Assembly (NCBI RefSeq): GCF_021513195.1 | Contig: NZ_CP090974.1 | Coordinates: 632,001 to 696,000 of the forward strand | Length of the DNA: 64,000 nt | Direction of reading: 5' to 3' | Origin: Shewanella sp. OMA3-2 | GTDB lineage: Bacteria > Pseudomonadota > Gammaproteobacteria > Enterobacterales > Shewanellaceae | In this document: positions 25,420-34,895 of the stretch, one piece after another | Layout: the number at the start of each line of letters is the position of its first letter | Position numbering within the stretch: position 1 is the stretch's first letter | Program-made: the position numbers and the translations under genes | Notes under the pieces: model-generated | Databases searched by the model: none | Seen by the model: only the letters and a program-made list of their open reading frames with translations | Told to the model about the DNA's origin: nothing

Positions 25420-27780
25420 ATGCATAATATTGCCCAAATAATTGCTCAAGAATTGAATGTTCGCCAACAACAAGTCGATGCTACGATTGCCTTGCTTAAT
25501 GATGGTGCTACAGTGCCCTTTATTGCCCGTTATCGTAAAGAAGCCACCGGCGGGTTAGATGATACTCAACTGCGTCAGCTTTACTCACGCTTAGGGTATT
25601 TGACTGAGATGAGCGATCGACGCCAAGTTATTTTGTCCAGTATCGACGCCCAAGGTAAGTTAACCCCAGCATTAAAGTATGCAATCGACGAGGCTGACAG
25701 TAAAACTCGCCTTGAAGATTTATACCTGCCTTACAAACCTAAACGTCGCACTAAAGGACAAATAGCCATTGAAGCGGGCATTGAGCCATTGGTGGATATA
25801 TTACTTGCAGACCGCAGTGCAGATGCTGACGTTAAAGCCGCCGAATTTATTAATATTGAAGCAGGTTTTACTGATGTTAAAGCCGTGCTGGATGGCGCAC
25901 GTTTTATTTTAATGGAACGTTTTGCCGAAGATGCTGAGCTAGTGCTTAAAATTCGTAACCATTTAGCCCAACAAGCTGTGTTAGAAAGTAAAGTGGTTAA
26001 AGGTAAAGAAAAAGAAGGCGCTAAATTCCGTGATTACTTTGAACAAAGTGAAAGAATAACCAAGGTCCCATCACACCGTGCGTTAGCTATGCTTCGTGGT
26101 CGTAACGAAGGCATCTTAAGTTTAAGCATGAATGCCGACCCAGATACTGAAGCCAAACAAGGCAGTTACTGCGAAGTGATTATTGCCGATCATTTCAAGC
26201 TTAAACTCACCGACTCAAGTGTCGACCAATGGTTAAAAACCGTTGTAACCTCGACTTGGCGAATTAAAATTGCATTGCAAATGGAAACCGAGTTTATTGC
26301 TAAAATGCGTGAAAACGCAGAGGAAGAAGCAATTAAAGTATTTGCCCGTAACTTGGGTGATTTACTGATGGCTTCACCAGCGGGCGCAAAAGCGACTATG
26401 GGGCTAGATCCAGGTATTCGTACCGGCGTGAAGGTTGCCATTGTGGATAACACAGGTAAGTTAGTCGCCCACACAACGGTTTTCCCCCATGCGCCACAAA
26501 ATTTGTGGGATAAATCAATCAAGACATTAGCTAATCTGGTTGGCATGCATAAAGTGGATATTATCGCGATAGGTAATGGCACGGGTTCGCGTGAAACCGA
26601 CAAGCTGGCAGGTGAGTTAATTGCGGCGGTGAAAGAAAGTCGTCCAACATTGACCAAAGTGATGGTCAGTGAGGCTGGCGCATCTATTTATTCCGCTTCT
26701 GAATTTGCCGCGAATGAATTTCCTGATTTAGATGTGTCGATTCGAGGTGCAGTCTCAATTGCGCGTCGCCTACAGGACCCATTAGCTGAATTAGTTAAAA
26801 TTGAACCTAAAGCCATTGGCGTAGGGCAATATCAACATGATGTGAGTCAAAGTCAGTTATCACAATCGCTTGAAGCTGTGGTGGAAGACTGTGTTAACAG
26901 CGTGGGTGTTGATTTAAACATGGCCTCTGCACCGTTATTGGCACAAGTGGCCGGGCTCAACAAAACCTTAGCGAAAAATGTAGTCGATTATCGTGATGAA
27001 CACGGTCAATTCACTAACCGTAAACAGTTATTGAAAGTCGCGCGTTTAGGGCCAAAAGCGTTTGAGCAAGCCGCCGGTTTTTTACGGATCCGTAATGGTG
27101 ATAATCCACTTGATAGTTCCGCTGTACATCCGGAAGCGTATTCAATAGTTGAGTCTATTGCCGCGGCATCTAAACATGATGTCACTCAATTGATTGGCAA
27201 TGGCGAGTTATTAAAAGGCGTCAAAGCTGAGCTTTTTGTTACGGAATCATTTGGTTTGCCGACCATTACCGATATTTTAGCTGAATTAGATAAACCCGGA
27301 CGTGATCCACGTGGTGAGTTTAAAACAGCTAATTTCAAAGATGGCGTAGAAGAGCTTAAGGATCTTAAGGTTGAGATGATCCTTGAAGGTGTTGTCACCA
27401 ATGTGACTAACTTTGGCGCCTTTGTTGATGTAGGTGTTCACCAGGATGGTTTAGTGCATATATCTTCACTAACTGACAAGTTTGTTAGCGATCCTCATAC
27501 CGTGGTTAAAGCGGGTGATGTGGTAAAAGTTAAAGTCATGGAAGTGGATATTGAGCGCCGCCGAGTCAGCTTAAGCATGCGCCTTGATGAAACGCCGCAA
27601 CCTATTAATACTGACAGCAAACCACAGTATACGGGTCAGGCTAAAAATAGTAAGCCAGCTAGCCAAGGCCATAAATCTGCACATGCAGGCAGAAATTCAG
27701 CGCCATCAAAGGCCAAAGCACCTGCTAATGCCGCCATGGGTAATGCGTTTGCTGATGCATTGGCTAAGATGAAAAAATAA
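25420..27780 (+). CDS. tex: Tex-family transcription accessory / RNA-binding protein
   Basis: Tex is a large cytoplasmic nucleic-acid-binding protein linked to transcription and stress tolerance. The 786-residue protein has the full Tex layout: N-terminal helical domain ([21 protein letters not shown]), YqgF-like domain ([17 protein letters not shown] near 326), helix-hairpin-helix region ([21 protein letters not shown] near 520) and an S1 domain near 650-725 ([26 protein letters not shown]). A Lys/Ala/Ser-rich tail follows. It follows greB on the same strand but after about 480 bp, so it probably has its own promoter. A strong terminator follows. Confidence 0.94.
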   Translation: MHNIAQIIAQELNVRQQQVDATIALLNDGATVPFIARYRKEATGGLDDTQLRQLYSRLGYLTEMSDRRQVILSSIDAQGKLTPALKYAIDEADSKTRLEDLYLPYKPKRRTKGQIAIEAGIEPLVDILLADRSADADVKAAEFINIEAGFTDVKAVLDGARFILMERFAEDAELVLKIRNHLAQQAVLESKVVKGKEKEGAKFRDYFEQSERITKVPSHRALAMLRGRNEGILSLSMNADPDTEAKQGSYCEVIIADHFKLKLTDSSVDQWLKTVVTSTWRIKIALQMETEFIAKMRENAEEEAIKVFARNLGDLLMASPAGAKATMGLDPGIRTGVKVAIVDNTGKLVAHTTVFPHAPQNLWDKSIKTLANLVGMHKVDIIAIGNGTGSRETDKLAGELIAAVKESRPTLTKVMVSEAGASIYSASEFAANEFPDLDVSIRGAVSIARRLQDPLAELVKIEPKAIGVGQYQHDVSQSQLSQSLEAVVEDCVNSVGVDLNMASAPLLAQVAGLNKTLAKNVVDYRDEHGQFTNRKQLLKVARLGPKAFEQAAGFLRIRNGDNPLDSSAVHPEAYSIVESIAAASKHDVTQLIGNGELLKGVKAELFVTESFGLPTITDILAELDKPGRDPRGEFKTANFKDGVEELKDLKVEMILEGVVTNVTNFGAFVDVGVHQDGLVHISSLTDKFVSDPHTVVKAGDVVKVKVMEVDIERRRVSLSMRLDETPQPINTDSKPQYTGQAKNSKPASQGHKSAHAGRNSAPSKAKAPANAAMGNAFADALAKMKK

Positions 27781-27811
27781 CCTAAAAGTAAGCTAGTAGG
27801 TATATGCCATC

Positions 27812-27842
27812 AAAAAGCGCTTATTATTAAGCGCTTTTTTTG
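27812..27842 (+). terminator. intrinsic terminator of tex
   Basis: AAAAAGCGCTTA (27812-27823) pairs with TAAGCGCTTTTT (27828-27839) over a 4-nt loop with a T run. Confidence 0.85.
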
Positions 27843-27868
27843 TTTTCGCCTGTAATAAACTGAAGTTT

Positions 27869-27912
27869 AACTGAATAAGTGATCATTCAGTTTTTCTTCA
27901 GTACTTCTTAAG
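27869..27912 (+). promoter_or_regulatory. PmrA-type box and adjacent palindrome upstream of eptA
   Basis: CTTCAG-N5-CTTAAG at 27896-27912 matches the PmrA direct-repeat box (CTTAAG-N5-CTTAAG) with one mismatch. Immediately upstream AACTGAAT (27869-27876) and ATTCAGTT (27885-27892) form a perfect 8-bp inverted repeat. A further palindrome, CCTAAG-N9-CTTAGG, is at 27932-27952 in the leader. A PmrA/QseB-like regulator is encoded downstream in the same cluster, so autoregulation is likely. Confidence 0.55.
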
Positions 27913-27960
27913 TTCCGTTGCGCATTATTCACCTAAGTTAGTTTACCTTAGGCGAAAAAG

Positions 27961-29622
27961 TTGAAATTAATATCACAAGTAAATGAATATTGGCGAACAG
28001 TGGTACTGACTAAAGAGGCGATGATTGTGCTAATGGCGTTGTATTTCGCCACCGTGATTAATTTCCCAATCGTTGAGCGTATATATCAGTTGTCGACAGC
28101 CGGACACCTGTTTTTTTCACTTACCCCAGCCGTAGTGTTAACTGGTTTTTTTATGATGATATTTAGCCTATTGTCATCACGATTTATTTTTAAACCACTG
28201 CTGACGGTTTTGCTTATCTCTTCTGCTGCGGCCATGTATGCCATGCTGCAATACAATGTGTTATTTGATTATTCTATGATTGAAAACATATTCGAAACAA
28301 ACTCATCAGAGGCCATTTCTTATCTTAGTTCCCGATCTATTTTGTATGTCGTTGTATTTGGTGTGCTACCGAGTATTTTTCTATGGTGTACGCCGATAGT
28401 TTCATCCGCTGGATTCTTTCGTACCTTGTTGCATCGCGTAGGGCTTGGTGTTATCGGCTTTGCATTAGTCGGTGTTGTAACGCTATTTTTCTATAAAGAT
28501 TACGCTTCAGTGGGGCGCAATAATCACTATCTTAATAAAATGATTATCCCTGCGCATATTTTCAACACAGTAAAATATCTCAATAATACTTATTTAACTA
28601 AACCGCTGGTGTATAAAGCACGAGCAACTGACGCTAAAATGATCGCTTCACAATCGAATAAACCGACCTTGTTTGTGTTAGTTGTAGGTGAAACTGCCCG
28701 AGCCGAAAATATGGCTTATTATGGCTATGCGCGTAATACCAATCCTTATACTGCAGACTTAGGTTTGATTGCAGTTAAGGATGTATCCTCATGTGGCACA
28801 GCTACAGCACATTCATTGCCTTGTATGTTTTCAGACTTTACCCGTAATAATTATCATCGAGAGCAAGCAAACGCCCAAGATAATGTGCTTGATATTATTA
28901 AACAGGCAGGTGCTGAAGTGGTCTGGTTTGACAATGATGGTGGCGATAAAGAAGTGGCTGCGCGTATTGTGAAACACGAGATATCAGCTTCTTTAGACAA
29001 TGCTTTATGCGATGGACAAAGCTGTTTTGATCAAATACTGGTGCAGCAATTATCCGCTTATTTAAGTGAGAAAGTGGCTAATAAAAATCAGCAAGCATTA
29101 ACCAACCAAATGGTCGCTTTGCACACTATAGGCAGCCATGGACCAACATATTACAATCGTTATCCTAAAAGCTTACAACGCTTTGAGCCAGCATGTGAAC
29201 GCAGTGATATTGAGAACTGTAGCGATACCGAAATCGTTAACGTTTATGATAATACCTTAGTGTATACCGACTACGTGTTAGCACAAACGATTGCATTACT
29301 AGAACAATATTCATCTGAATATAATGTTGCCATGGTGTATTTATCTGATCACGGTGAATCTCTAGGCGAACAAGGTCTTTATCTTCATGGTACGCCTTAC
29401 GCTATTGCTCCAAGTCAACAAACTCATGTACCTTGGTTGATGTGGCTACCAGAAAGCTACACGGAGTCAAAAATGCTTGACCGAAAATGTATTGTTAAGC
29501 AAGCGACTCAAGGTGAGCACTCACATGACAATCTTTTTCATACCTTGTTAGGCTTATATGGAGTACAAACTCACTTAAAAAATAGCCAACTTGATATCAG
29601 TCAGAATTGCAAAATAGGTTAA
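27961..29622 (+). CDS. eptA: lipid A phosphoethanolamine transferase EptA
   Basis: EptA adds phosphoethanolamine from phosphatidylethanolamine to lipid A phosphates on the periplasmic face, lowering polymyxin binding. The 553-residue protein has about five N-terminal membrane helices and a sulfatase-fold catalytic domain. The Thr nucleophile lies in VVGETARAEN; SCGTATAHSLPCMFSD, WFDNDGGDKEVA, HTIGSHGPTYYNRYP and YLSDHGESLGE provide the zinc ligands and family signatures. The frame begins with TTG at 27961; the next ATG (28021) would cut into the first membrane helix, so TTG is preferred. It is followed by a PmrAB-like pair. Confidence 0.93.
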   Translation: MKLISQVNEYWRTVVLTKEAMIVLMALYFATVINFPIVERIYQLSTAGHLFFSLTPAVVLTGFFMMIFSLLSSRFIFKPLLTVLLISSAAAMYAMLQYNVLFDYSMIENIFETNSSEAISYLSSRSILYVVVFGVLPSIFLWCTPIVSSAGFFRTLLHRVGLGVIGFALVGVVTLFFYKDYASVGRNNHYLNKMIIPAHIFNTVKYLNNTYLTKPLVYKARATDAKMIASQSNKPTLFVLVVGETARAENMAYYGYARNTNPYTADLGLIAVKDVSSCGTATAHSLPCMFSDFTRNNYHREQANAQDNVLDIIKQAGAEVVWFDNDGGDKEVAARIVKHEISASLDNALCDGQSCFDQILVQQLSAYLSEKVANKNQQALTNQMVALHTIGSHGPTYYNRYPKSLQRFEPACERSDIENCSDTEIVNVYDNTLVYTDYVLAQTIALLEQYSSEYNVAMVYLSDHGESLGEQGLYLHGTPYAIAPSQQTHVPWLMWLPESYTESKMLDRKCIVKQATQGEHSHDNLFHTLLGLYGVQTHLKNSQLDISQNCKIG

Positions 29623-29705
29623 GTGTTTTTATCGATAAATTGTTGCCGTAAGATATTAAAGTCGTGTGGCCATGAGCGGGTTAATGTAATTAATCAGGAA
29701 GATAA

Positions 29706-30380
29706 ATGAAAGTGTTACTAATTGAAGATTCTGAAGCGCTGCGCAGAGGGATCAGAGTGGGGCTTGATCACTTAGGCTATACGGTCGATGAAACTGGTGA
29801 CGGTTCTGAAGGCTTAAGTATGGCACTGATAAATCACTATGACTTTATTATTTTAGACTTAATGCTGCCTAATGTGGATGGCATTAGCTTACTAAAAAGT
29901 ATCCGTAAATTGGGTAATCAAGCTAAGGTGATTATTTTATCTGCCAAATCGTTAACAGAAGATCGGGTTGCGGGGTTGCTCGCTGGCGCGGATGACTATC
30001 TCACCAAACCTTTCTCATTTGACGAGCTTCAGGCGCGTTTAGTTACTTTAGGGCGTCGTGGCGAGCTAACTTCACATTCGCAAAATGTGCGCATGGGTGA
30101 ATTGCTGCTTGATGATAGCCAGAAGGTGTTGATTTATAAGCAAGCCACGATTGAACTGACTAAAAATGAATACAAAATTATCGAGTATTTATTTAACAAC
30201 CCCAATCAAGTGCTTAATCCTGAGCAGATCAGTGAGGCCGTTGTCGGCTCATTCAATCATTTATCGAAAAATACTATCGAAGCCCACTTATCCGCCGTGC
30301 GTAAAAAAGCAAAACTAGTGGGTGCGACCTTACCGATAAAAAATAAACGCGGTTTTGGTTACTTTGTGGGTGAAGATTAA
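29706..30380 (+). CDS. pmrA: OmpR-family response regulator (PmrA/QseB-like)
   Basis: The 224-residue regulator has a receiver domain (MKVLLIEDSEALRRGIRVGL, phospho-Asp in FIILDLMLPNVDG, Lys in DYLTKPFS) and a C-terminal winged helix (LTKNEYKIIEYLFNNPNQVL, IKNKRGFGYFV). It is encoded 83 bp after eptA and overlaps the kinase start by TAATG. The PmrA-type box upstream of eptA supports the PmrA assignment. The gene symbol is by role; QseB-like regulators share the same domain layout and similar sites. Confidence 0.85.
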   Translation: MKVLLIEDSEALRRGIRVGLDHLGYTVDETGDGSEGLSMALINHYDFIILDLMLPNVDGISLLKSIRKLGNQAKVIILSAKSLTEDRVAGLLAGADDYLTKPFSFDELQARLVTLGRRGELTSHSQNVRMGELLLDDSQKVLIYKQATIELTKNEYKIIEYLFNNPNQVLNPEQISEAVVGSFNHLSKNTIEAHLSAVRKKAKLVGATLPIKNKRGFGYFVGED

Positions 30381-31843
30381 TGAAGTCATTAGCTAGCAGT
30401 TTAGTGAATCGCATGACCTGGGCAGTATTAATTATTGTAGTACTGGTATTTTTAGCAATTGATATCATTATTGATAATTGGATTGATACTGAATTTGATA
30501 ATGCGTTAACGACTAAATCTAACTACCTTAAAACCTTAATTAAAGTGTCGCCTGCCGGAGTTGAGTTTGATTTTGCAGGGGAATTTATGCCTGAATTTAC
30601 TTTACCAGCTAAGGGAGAGTATTTTCAGTTATGGCAAGATGGTGTTGTATTTGAACGGTCTGAGTCATTAGAGCATTTTGGTCAAGCCAACCTCATTAAC
30701 GTTGATTTACCGATTAATGGTCGGCAGTTTTTTGATGTGATTTTACCAGATGGGCGCTCAGGGCGGGCAATGGTGTCAGCTTTTGAACCACAGGTGCCCG
30801 ATAAGTATCAAAACGTCCTTTCTGGCGGCGTTGCTCCGATGATATTAACCGTGGCGCTGTCAGAAGAAGAGTTAAATCATATTCTTATTATTATCGACTC
30901 CAGCCTAGCTATGGGTTTATTGCTGGTTATTCTATTTATGCGTTGGGCTGTGGTTAAGCTGATTCATCGAGGCTTACAACCATTAAATGAGTTAAACCAA
31001 GCTCTTAAAAACATTGATTTTCAGCAAACTGAGTTACAACTTCCTGCCAGTTTTAAAGCGTTTATCGAAATTGAACCGATAAAAAATGAGCTGAATAAAT
31101 TTATTAGAATTAATCACAAGCATCTGCAAAATGAAAAGCGGATCACCGCTGATATTGCCCACGAGCTAAAAACCCCAATCAGTGAATTAATTAGTTTAAG
31201 TGAGATCTATATTCGTTATCCCCAAGATGAACGGATTGGCGTGAGTTACAAGCAAGATGTGTTGGCGATTAGCTTAAAAATGAAAGACATAGTTAATAAT
31301 TTATTGTTATTGCAAAAGGCGTCTTCAGAAGGGTTGCAATTAAGCCAAACTATTATTGATATAGAGGTCTTTATTGACAAAATAGTCGCAGAATTGAATG
31401 CCATCCGAGCTGGAACCTTAGCCAGAGTGAACATTATCAGTGAGTTGGATGGGGTGAACTGCCGGACCGATGCATTTTCGCTTCATACTGTATTGTATAA
31501 CTTGATTGATAATGCACTGTTTTATAGCCCGCAGCAGTCAAAGGTTAATATTCGCCTCGTTGAGCAAAAACCACGTGGCAATGACAACAAATCAGCGATA
31601 GTGATCACAATTGAAAATGAGTTGCTAAATAGCATCAGTGAAGATGATTTAGAACGGTTAACGCTGCCTTTATTTCAAACCGAAAAGTCTCGCCAACATC
31701 AAAATCGGCATGGGCTGGGTTTAGCTATTGTGGATAACATAGCCCAGGTGAATCAATATCATTTTTCATTTGCGCTAGTCGACAGCAATCGAATCGCTTT
31801 TACCTTTTCGTTACCTAAAATAACGTCATCACTTACTGACTAA
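30380..31843 (+). CDS. pmrB: sensor histidine kinase (PmrB-like)
   Basis: The 487-residue membrane kinase has TM1 (about 13-31), a periplasmic region of about 130 residues, TM2 (about 168-190), a HAMP-like linker, the His box ADIAHELKTPISELISLSE and an ATPase domain (NLIDNALFYSP, RHGLGLAIVDNIA). The periplasmic part includes an ESLE stretch, a match to the ExxE iron-sensing motif of PmrB, but such a short motif can occur by chance. It overlaps the regulator gene by one base. The likely signal is cationic peptide, metal or pH; none can be proven here. Confidence 0.82.
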   Translation: MKSLASSLVNRMTWAVLIIVVLVFLAIDIIIDNWIDTEFDNALTTKSNYLKTLIKVSPAGVEFDFAGEFMPEFTLPAKGEYFQLWQDGVVFERSESLEHFGQANLINVDLPINGRQFFDVILPDGRSGRAMVSAFEPQVPDKYQNVLSGGVAPMILTVALSEEELNHILIIIDSSLAMGLLLVILFMRWAVVKLIHRGLQPLNELNQALKNIDFQQTELQLPASFKAFIEIEPIKNELNKFIRINHKHLQNEKRITADIAHELKTPISELISLSEIYIRYPQDERIGVSYKQDVLAISLKMKDIVNNLLLLQKASSEGLQLSQTIIDIEVFIDKIVAELNAIRAGTLARVNIISELDGVNCRTDAFSLHTVLYNLIDNALFYSPQQSKVNIRLVEQKPRGNDNKSAIVITIENELLNSISEDDLERLTLPLFQTEKSRQHQNRHGLGLAIVDNIAQVNQYHFSFALVDSNRIAFTFSLPKITSSLTD

Positions 31844-32191
31844 AAATAAACCAACCGTTAATTGGATGTAAATTTTACCAAGTCTAAAATGAACTAATAT
31901 GTATTTCCAGCGTCCAACAGGCAATAAATTACCATCATAAATTGGTTTTTATTATATTGATTGTAATAAGTTAACTGTAATCATTGAACGATACAGGATT
32001 AATCATTATTTGACTCATGTTAGTATTCTGTTAACGTGCACGCCGCAGTTTGCCATAATGCGTGTGGTTAAAATGCAGAGTTGGTAAAACTAGGCATGGT
32101 TAAACCAGAGTATTGATAAAAAAAGCACTGCCAATACAAAGCACCTTAAAAAGTATATTAAAAATAATAGCATAGTAAATTGGAGTTATTT
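31844..32191. other. 348-bp intergenic region upstream of the LTA-synthase-like gene
   Basis: AT-rich with no gene seen. Several weak promoter-like hexamers are present (for example TTGACT near 32010), but none is convincing. No terminator-like hairpin follows the kinase gene, so read-through into the next gene is possible. Confidence 0.4.
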
Positions 32192-34203
32192 ATGGGGTTA
32201 TTTTCCCTAAAGTCGAATGTTGACTACGTCAGATCATCTCGTTATCCCAAACCACATCATATCTATAGTGCAATTTTTGTTTTTGCGCTGATCATCATAG
32301 CTGTCACCACATTAAGCCGTATTGGTTTGTCACTGTGGCAAGTTGAACGGGTTAATGATGCCCAAGGTTGGTCTGAAATTATATTCCAAGGTGTACGTGT
32401 TGACTTTGCCACTCTGTGCTGGTTATTTGGCATTGCAGCGCTTGGTACGGCATTATTTTCAGGTAATCATGCGGTAGGGCGATTATGGACGTTGATTTTA
32501 AAAGTTTGGCTAACCCTTGGATTGTGGTTAATCGTGTTTTTAGAAATATCGACGCCATCATTTATTCAAGAATATGGTTTTAGACCAAATCGTTTATATG
32601 TTGAGTATCTGATTTATCCTAAAGAAGTGTTGTCTATGTTGTGGGCGGGGAGAAAAGCTGAGCTGATCTTCGCTTTTGTGGTATCTAGCGCCACATTATA
32701 CGGTGGATGGCGCTTGTCTGACTCCCTTACCCGTAATATACGTTTTCCGCGTTGGTATTGGCGACCAGTCATGGCCGTTTTGGTTATTTGTGTCACTATT
32801 CTAGGGGCGCGCTCCTCTTTGGGACATAGACCGTTAAACCCATCTTTAGTGGCATTTTCAGATGACCCATTAATCAATTCACTCGTGCTTAATTCTGGCT
32901 ACTCGTTAACTTTTGCCATCAAGCAGATGAGTAATGAAGAAGAGGCCTCAAAGGTATATGGCAAGTTAGATGATCAAAAGGTTATCGATATTATTCGCCG
33001 TCAAAGCGGTCGTACCGCACAAGCATTTACGTCTAATGATCTTCCTAGTTTGACCTTTAATCAGGCAACTTATCAGGGTAAACCTAAAAATCTAGTCATC
33101 ATTTTGCAAGAAAGTCTAGGCGCTAGGTTTGTCGGCAGTTTAGGTGGATTACCGTTGACGCCTAATATTGATGAGCTGTCTTCCCAAGGATGGTTTTTTG
33201 ATAATTTATACGCCACGGGCACACGGTCTGTTCGAGGTATTGAAGCGATAACAACAGGTTTTACCCCAACACCCGCTCGTGCAGTAGTGAAGCTGGGTAA
33301 AAGCCAAACTAACTTTTTCACCATTGCTGAATTATTAAAACGTAACGGTTATTCGACCCAGTTTATTTATGGTGGAGAAAGCCATTTTGACAACATGCGC
33401 AGTTTTTTCCTCGGTAATGGCTTTAGTCAAATTATCGATCAAGATGACTATAAAAACCCTGCTTTTGTGGCATCTTGGGGGGTGTCAGATGAAGATTTAT
33501 TGTTTAGGGCTCATGATGAATTTACCGCAATGTACCAACAAGGTAAGCCATTTTTTAGCTTAGTGTTTAGTTCAAGTAATCATGACCCATATGAGTTTCC
33601 TGATAACCGTATCGAACTGTATGAACAGCCACAATATACCATGCACAATGCCGTGAAGTATGCCGATTACGCCGTGGGCGAATTTTTCAAAAAGGCACAA
33701 AAAGCGGACTATTGGAAAGACACTTTATTTCTGGTGGTTGCTGATCACGATAGTCGTGTAGGCGGCGCTAACCTAGTACCTATTTCGCGTTTTCGTATTC
33801 CAGGGCTGATTTTGGGAGGTGGTGTGGAAGCCAAGCGCGATCTTAGAGTGGTTAGCCAAATTGACATGGCGCCTACGTTATTGTCTATGATCGGTATTTC
33901 AGACAGTTACCCTATGCTAGGACGTGATTTAACCCAGCAAGCAGCTGATTGGCGAGTCGTGCCATGATGCAATATGATAAAAACTTCGCGCTAATGGAAG
34001 GCAATGAAGTGACTATATTGCAGCCAGAACAAGCGGCTAAAAGCTTTGTGTATGACTTTGGTGCAGAAACGTTGAAGTCACGTGAGTTGGATACCGAGCA
34101 AGCTGAAAACGCACTAGGATTAGCATTATGGGGCAGCGCTGCCTATAACAATCATTGGTTTACCTTACCAAAACACACTCAGGTAGAAGGGCCATCGCGC
34201 TAG
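32192..34203 (+). pseudogene. LTA synthase family sulfatase-fold membrane protein, frameshifted in this sequence
   Basis: The N-terminal part has about five membrane helices and an extracytoplasmic sulfatase domain (LVIILQESLGARFVGSLGG with Thr/Ser nucleophile region, TGTRSVRGIEAITTGF, VVADHDSRVGG). This is the layout of phosphoglycerol or phosphoethanolamine transferases of the LtaS/OpgB group. The frame stops at 33967 after AADWRVVP, while a well-formed C-terminus (AMMQYDKNFALMEGNEV, then AKSFVYDFGAE) continues in the next frame to 34203. One extra G at GATTGG/CGAG (33950-33953) joins them into about 670 residues. The ATG at 32192 has TTGGAG 6 nt upstream. In Gram-negatives the product probably modifies periplasmic glucans or LPS; this is not established. 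Confidence 0.82.
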
Positions 34204-34303
34204 TTATACCGTCGCGCCTGTTTTCATGCTGCAGTCGTTATTGTGTTGCGCAAGTGTAGAGTTAGGATAAAACGATAGTCGGTATAAGACGTTAGAGAGC
34301 GTG

Positions 34304-34801
34304 TTATATCGTGTCAGGGATACTCGCAAGTTTTGTCGGCATGTTTTGGCCATAATATTGGCTAACATGCTGCCTTACTTGCTGATAATACGCTGAGCTT
34401 TGCTTGGGCATGTCATCACTACGTACCGAAGACTTATTGTTTTGGGTTGTGCCTTGTTCAGCTTGGAGCGATTGTTTAATACGAATATCTTTACGCTGAA
34501 TGGTAGGCGTGTTATTTGCCACTATATTTAGCGGTTGTCCCAGTAAGCTTTTAGGCGCAACTAACTGCTGAACAATGGCTTCTCTTTGACTTGTAGAGCG
34601 TTGCTGTTGCTGTTTTTGTTCAACAACATTGTGCGCTTGAGTCCGTTCATTTTGCTGATTGTAAGCACGCTCAGGATGATTCTTTGTGGGTTGTTGCGGT
34701 GGGATAATAGGTGGTTTTTGTTGATTATCCACCCGTGCAGAATCCGTCGCAACATTGGAAGTTACTATCGAAACTTGCGGGTAATGGGAATTAATCAACA
34801 T
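34304..34801 (-). CDS. Gln/Pro-rich protein of unknown function
   Basis: I do not recognise this 165-residue protein. It has no signal peptide or membrane segment and is low-complexity: Gln, Asn, Pro and Lys dominate (PPIIPPQQPTKNHPER, EQKQQQQRS), with a Tyr/Gln-rich C-terminal stretch SAYYQQVRQHVSQYYGQ. It is probably intrinsically disordered. The ATG at 34801 is preferred over the TTG at 34807 because GGAGG lies 9 nt before it. The good ribosome-binding site and absence of a better alternative frame support a real gene. It lies downstream of bioH on the same strand. Confidence 0.55.
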   Translation of the reverse strand: MLINSHYPQVSIVTSNVATDSARVDNQQKPPIIPPQQPTKNHPERAYNQQNERTQAHNVVEQKQQQQRSTSQREAIVQQLVAPKSLLGQPLNIVANNTPTIQRKDIRIKQSLQAEQGTTQNNKSSVRSDDMPKQSSAYYQQVRQHVSQYYGQNMPTKLASIPDTI

Positions 34802-34895
34802 ACTCAATAACCTCCGCTCGGGATCATTTATATCCGAAGTTAACGTGTTTTTATAACGATTAAATTATAGCCAATATTTCAGTGTTGTTAAAGTA

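Noticed and set aside
34304..34801. Q/P-rich protein as a secreted toxin or defence effector
   Set aside because: No signal peptide, no immunity-like partner and no enzymatic motif; composition alone is not evidence.
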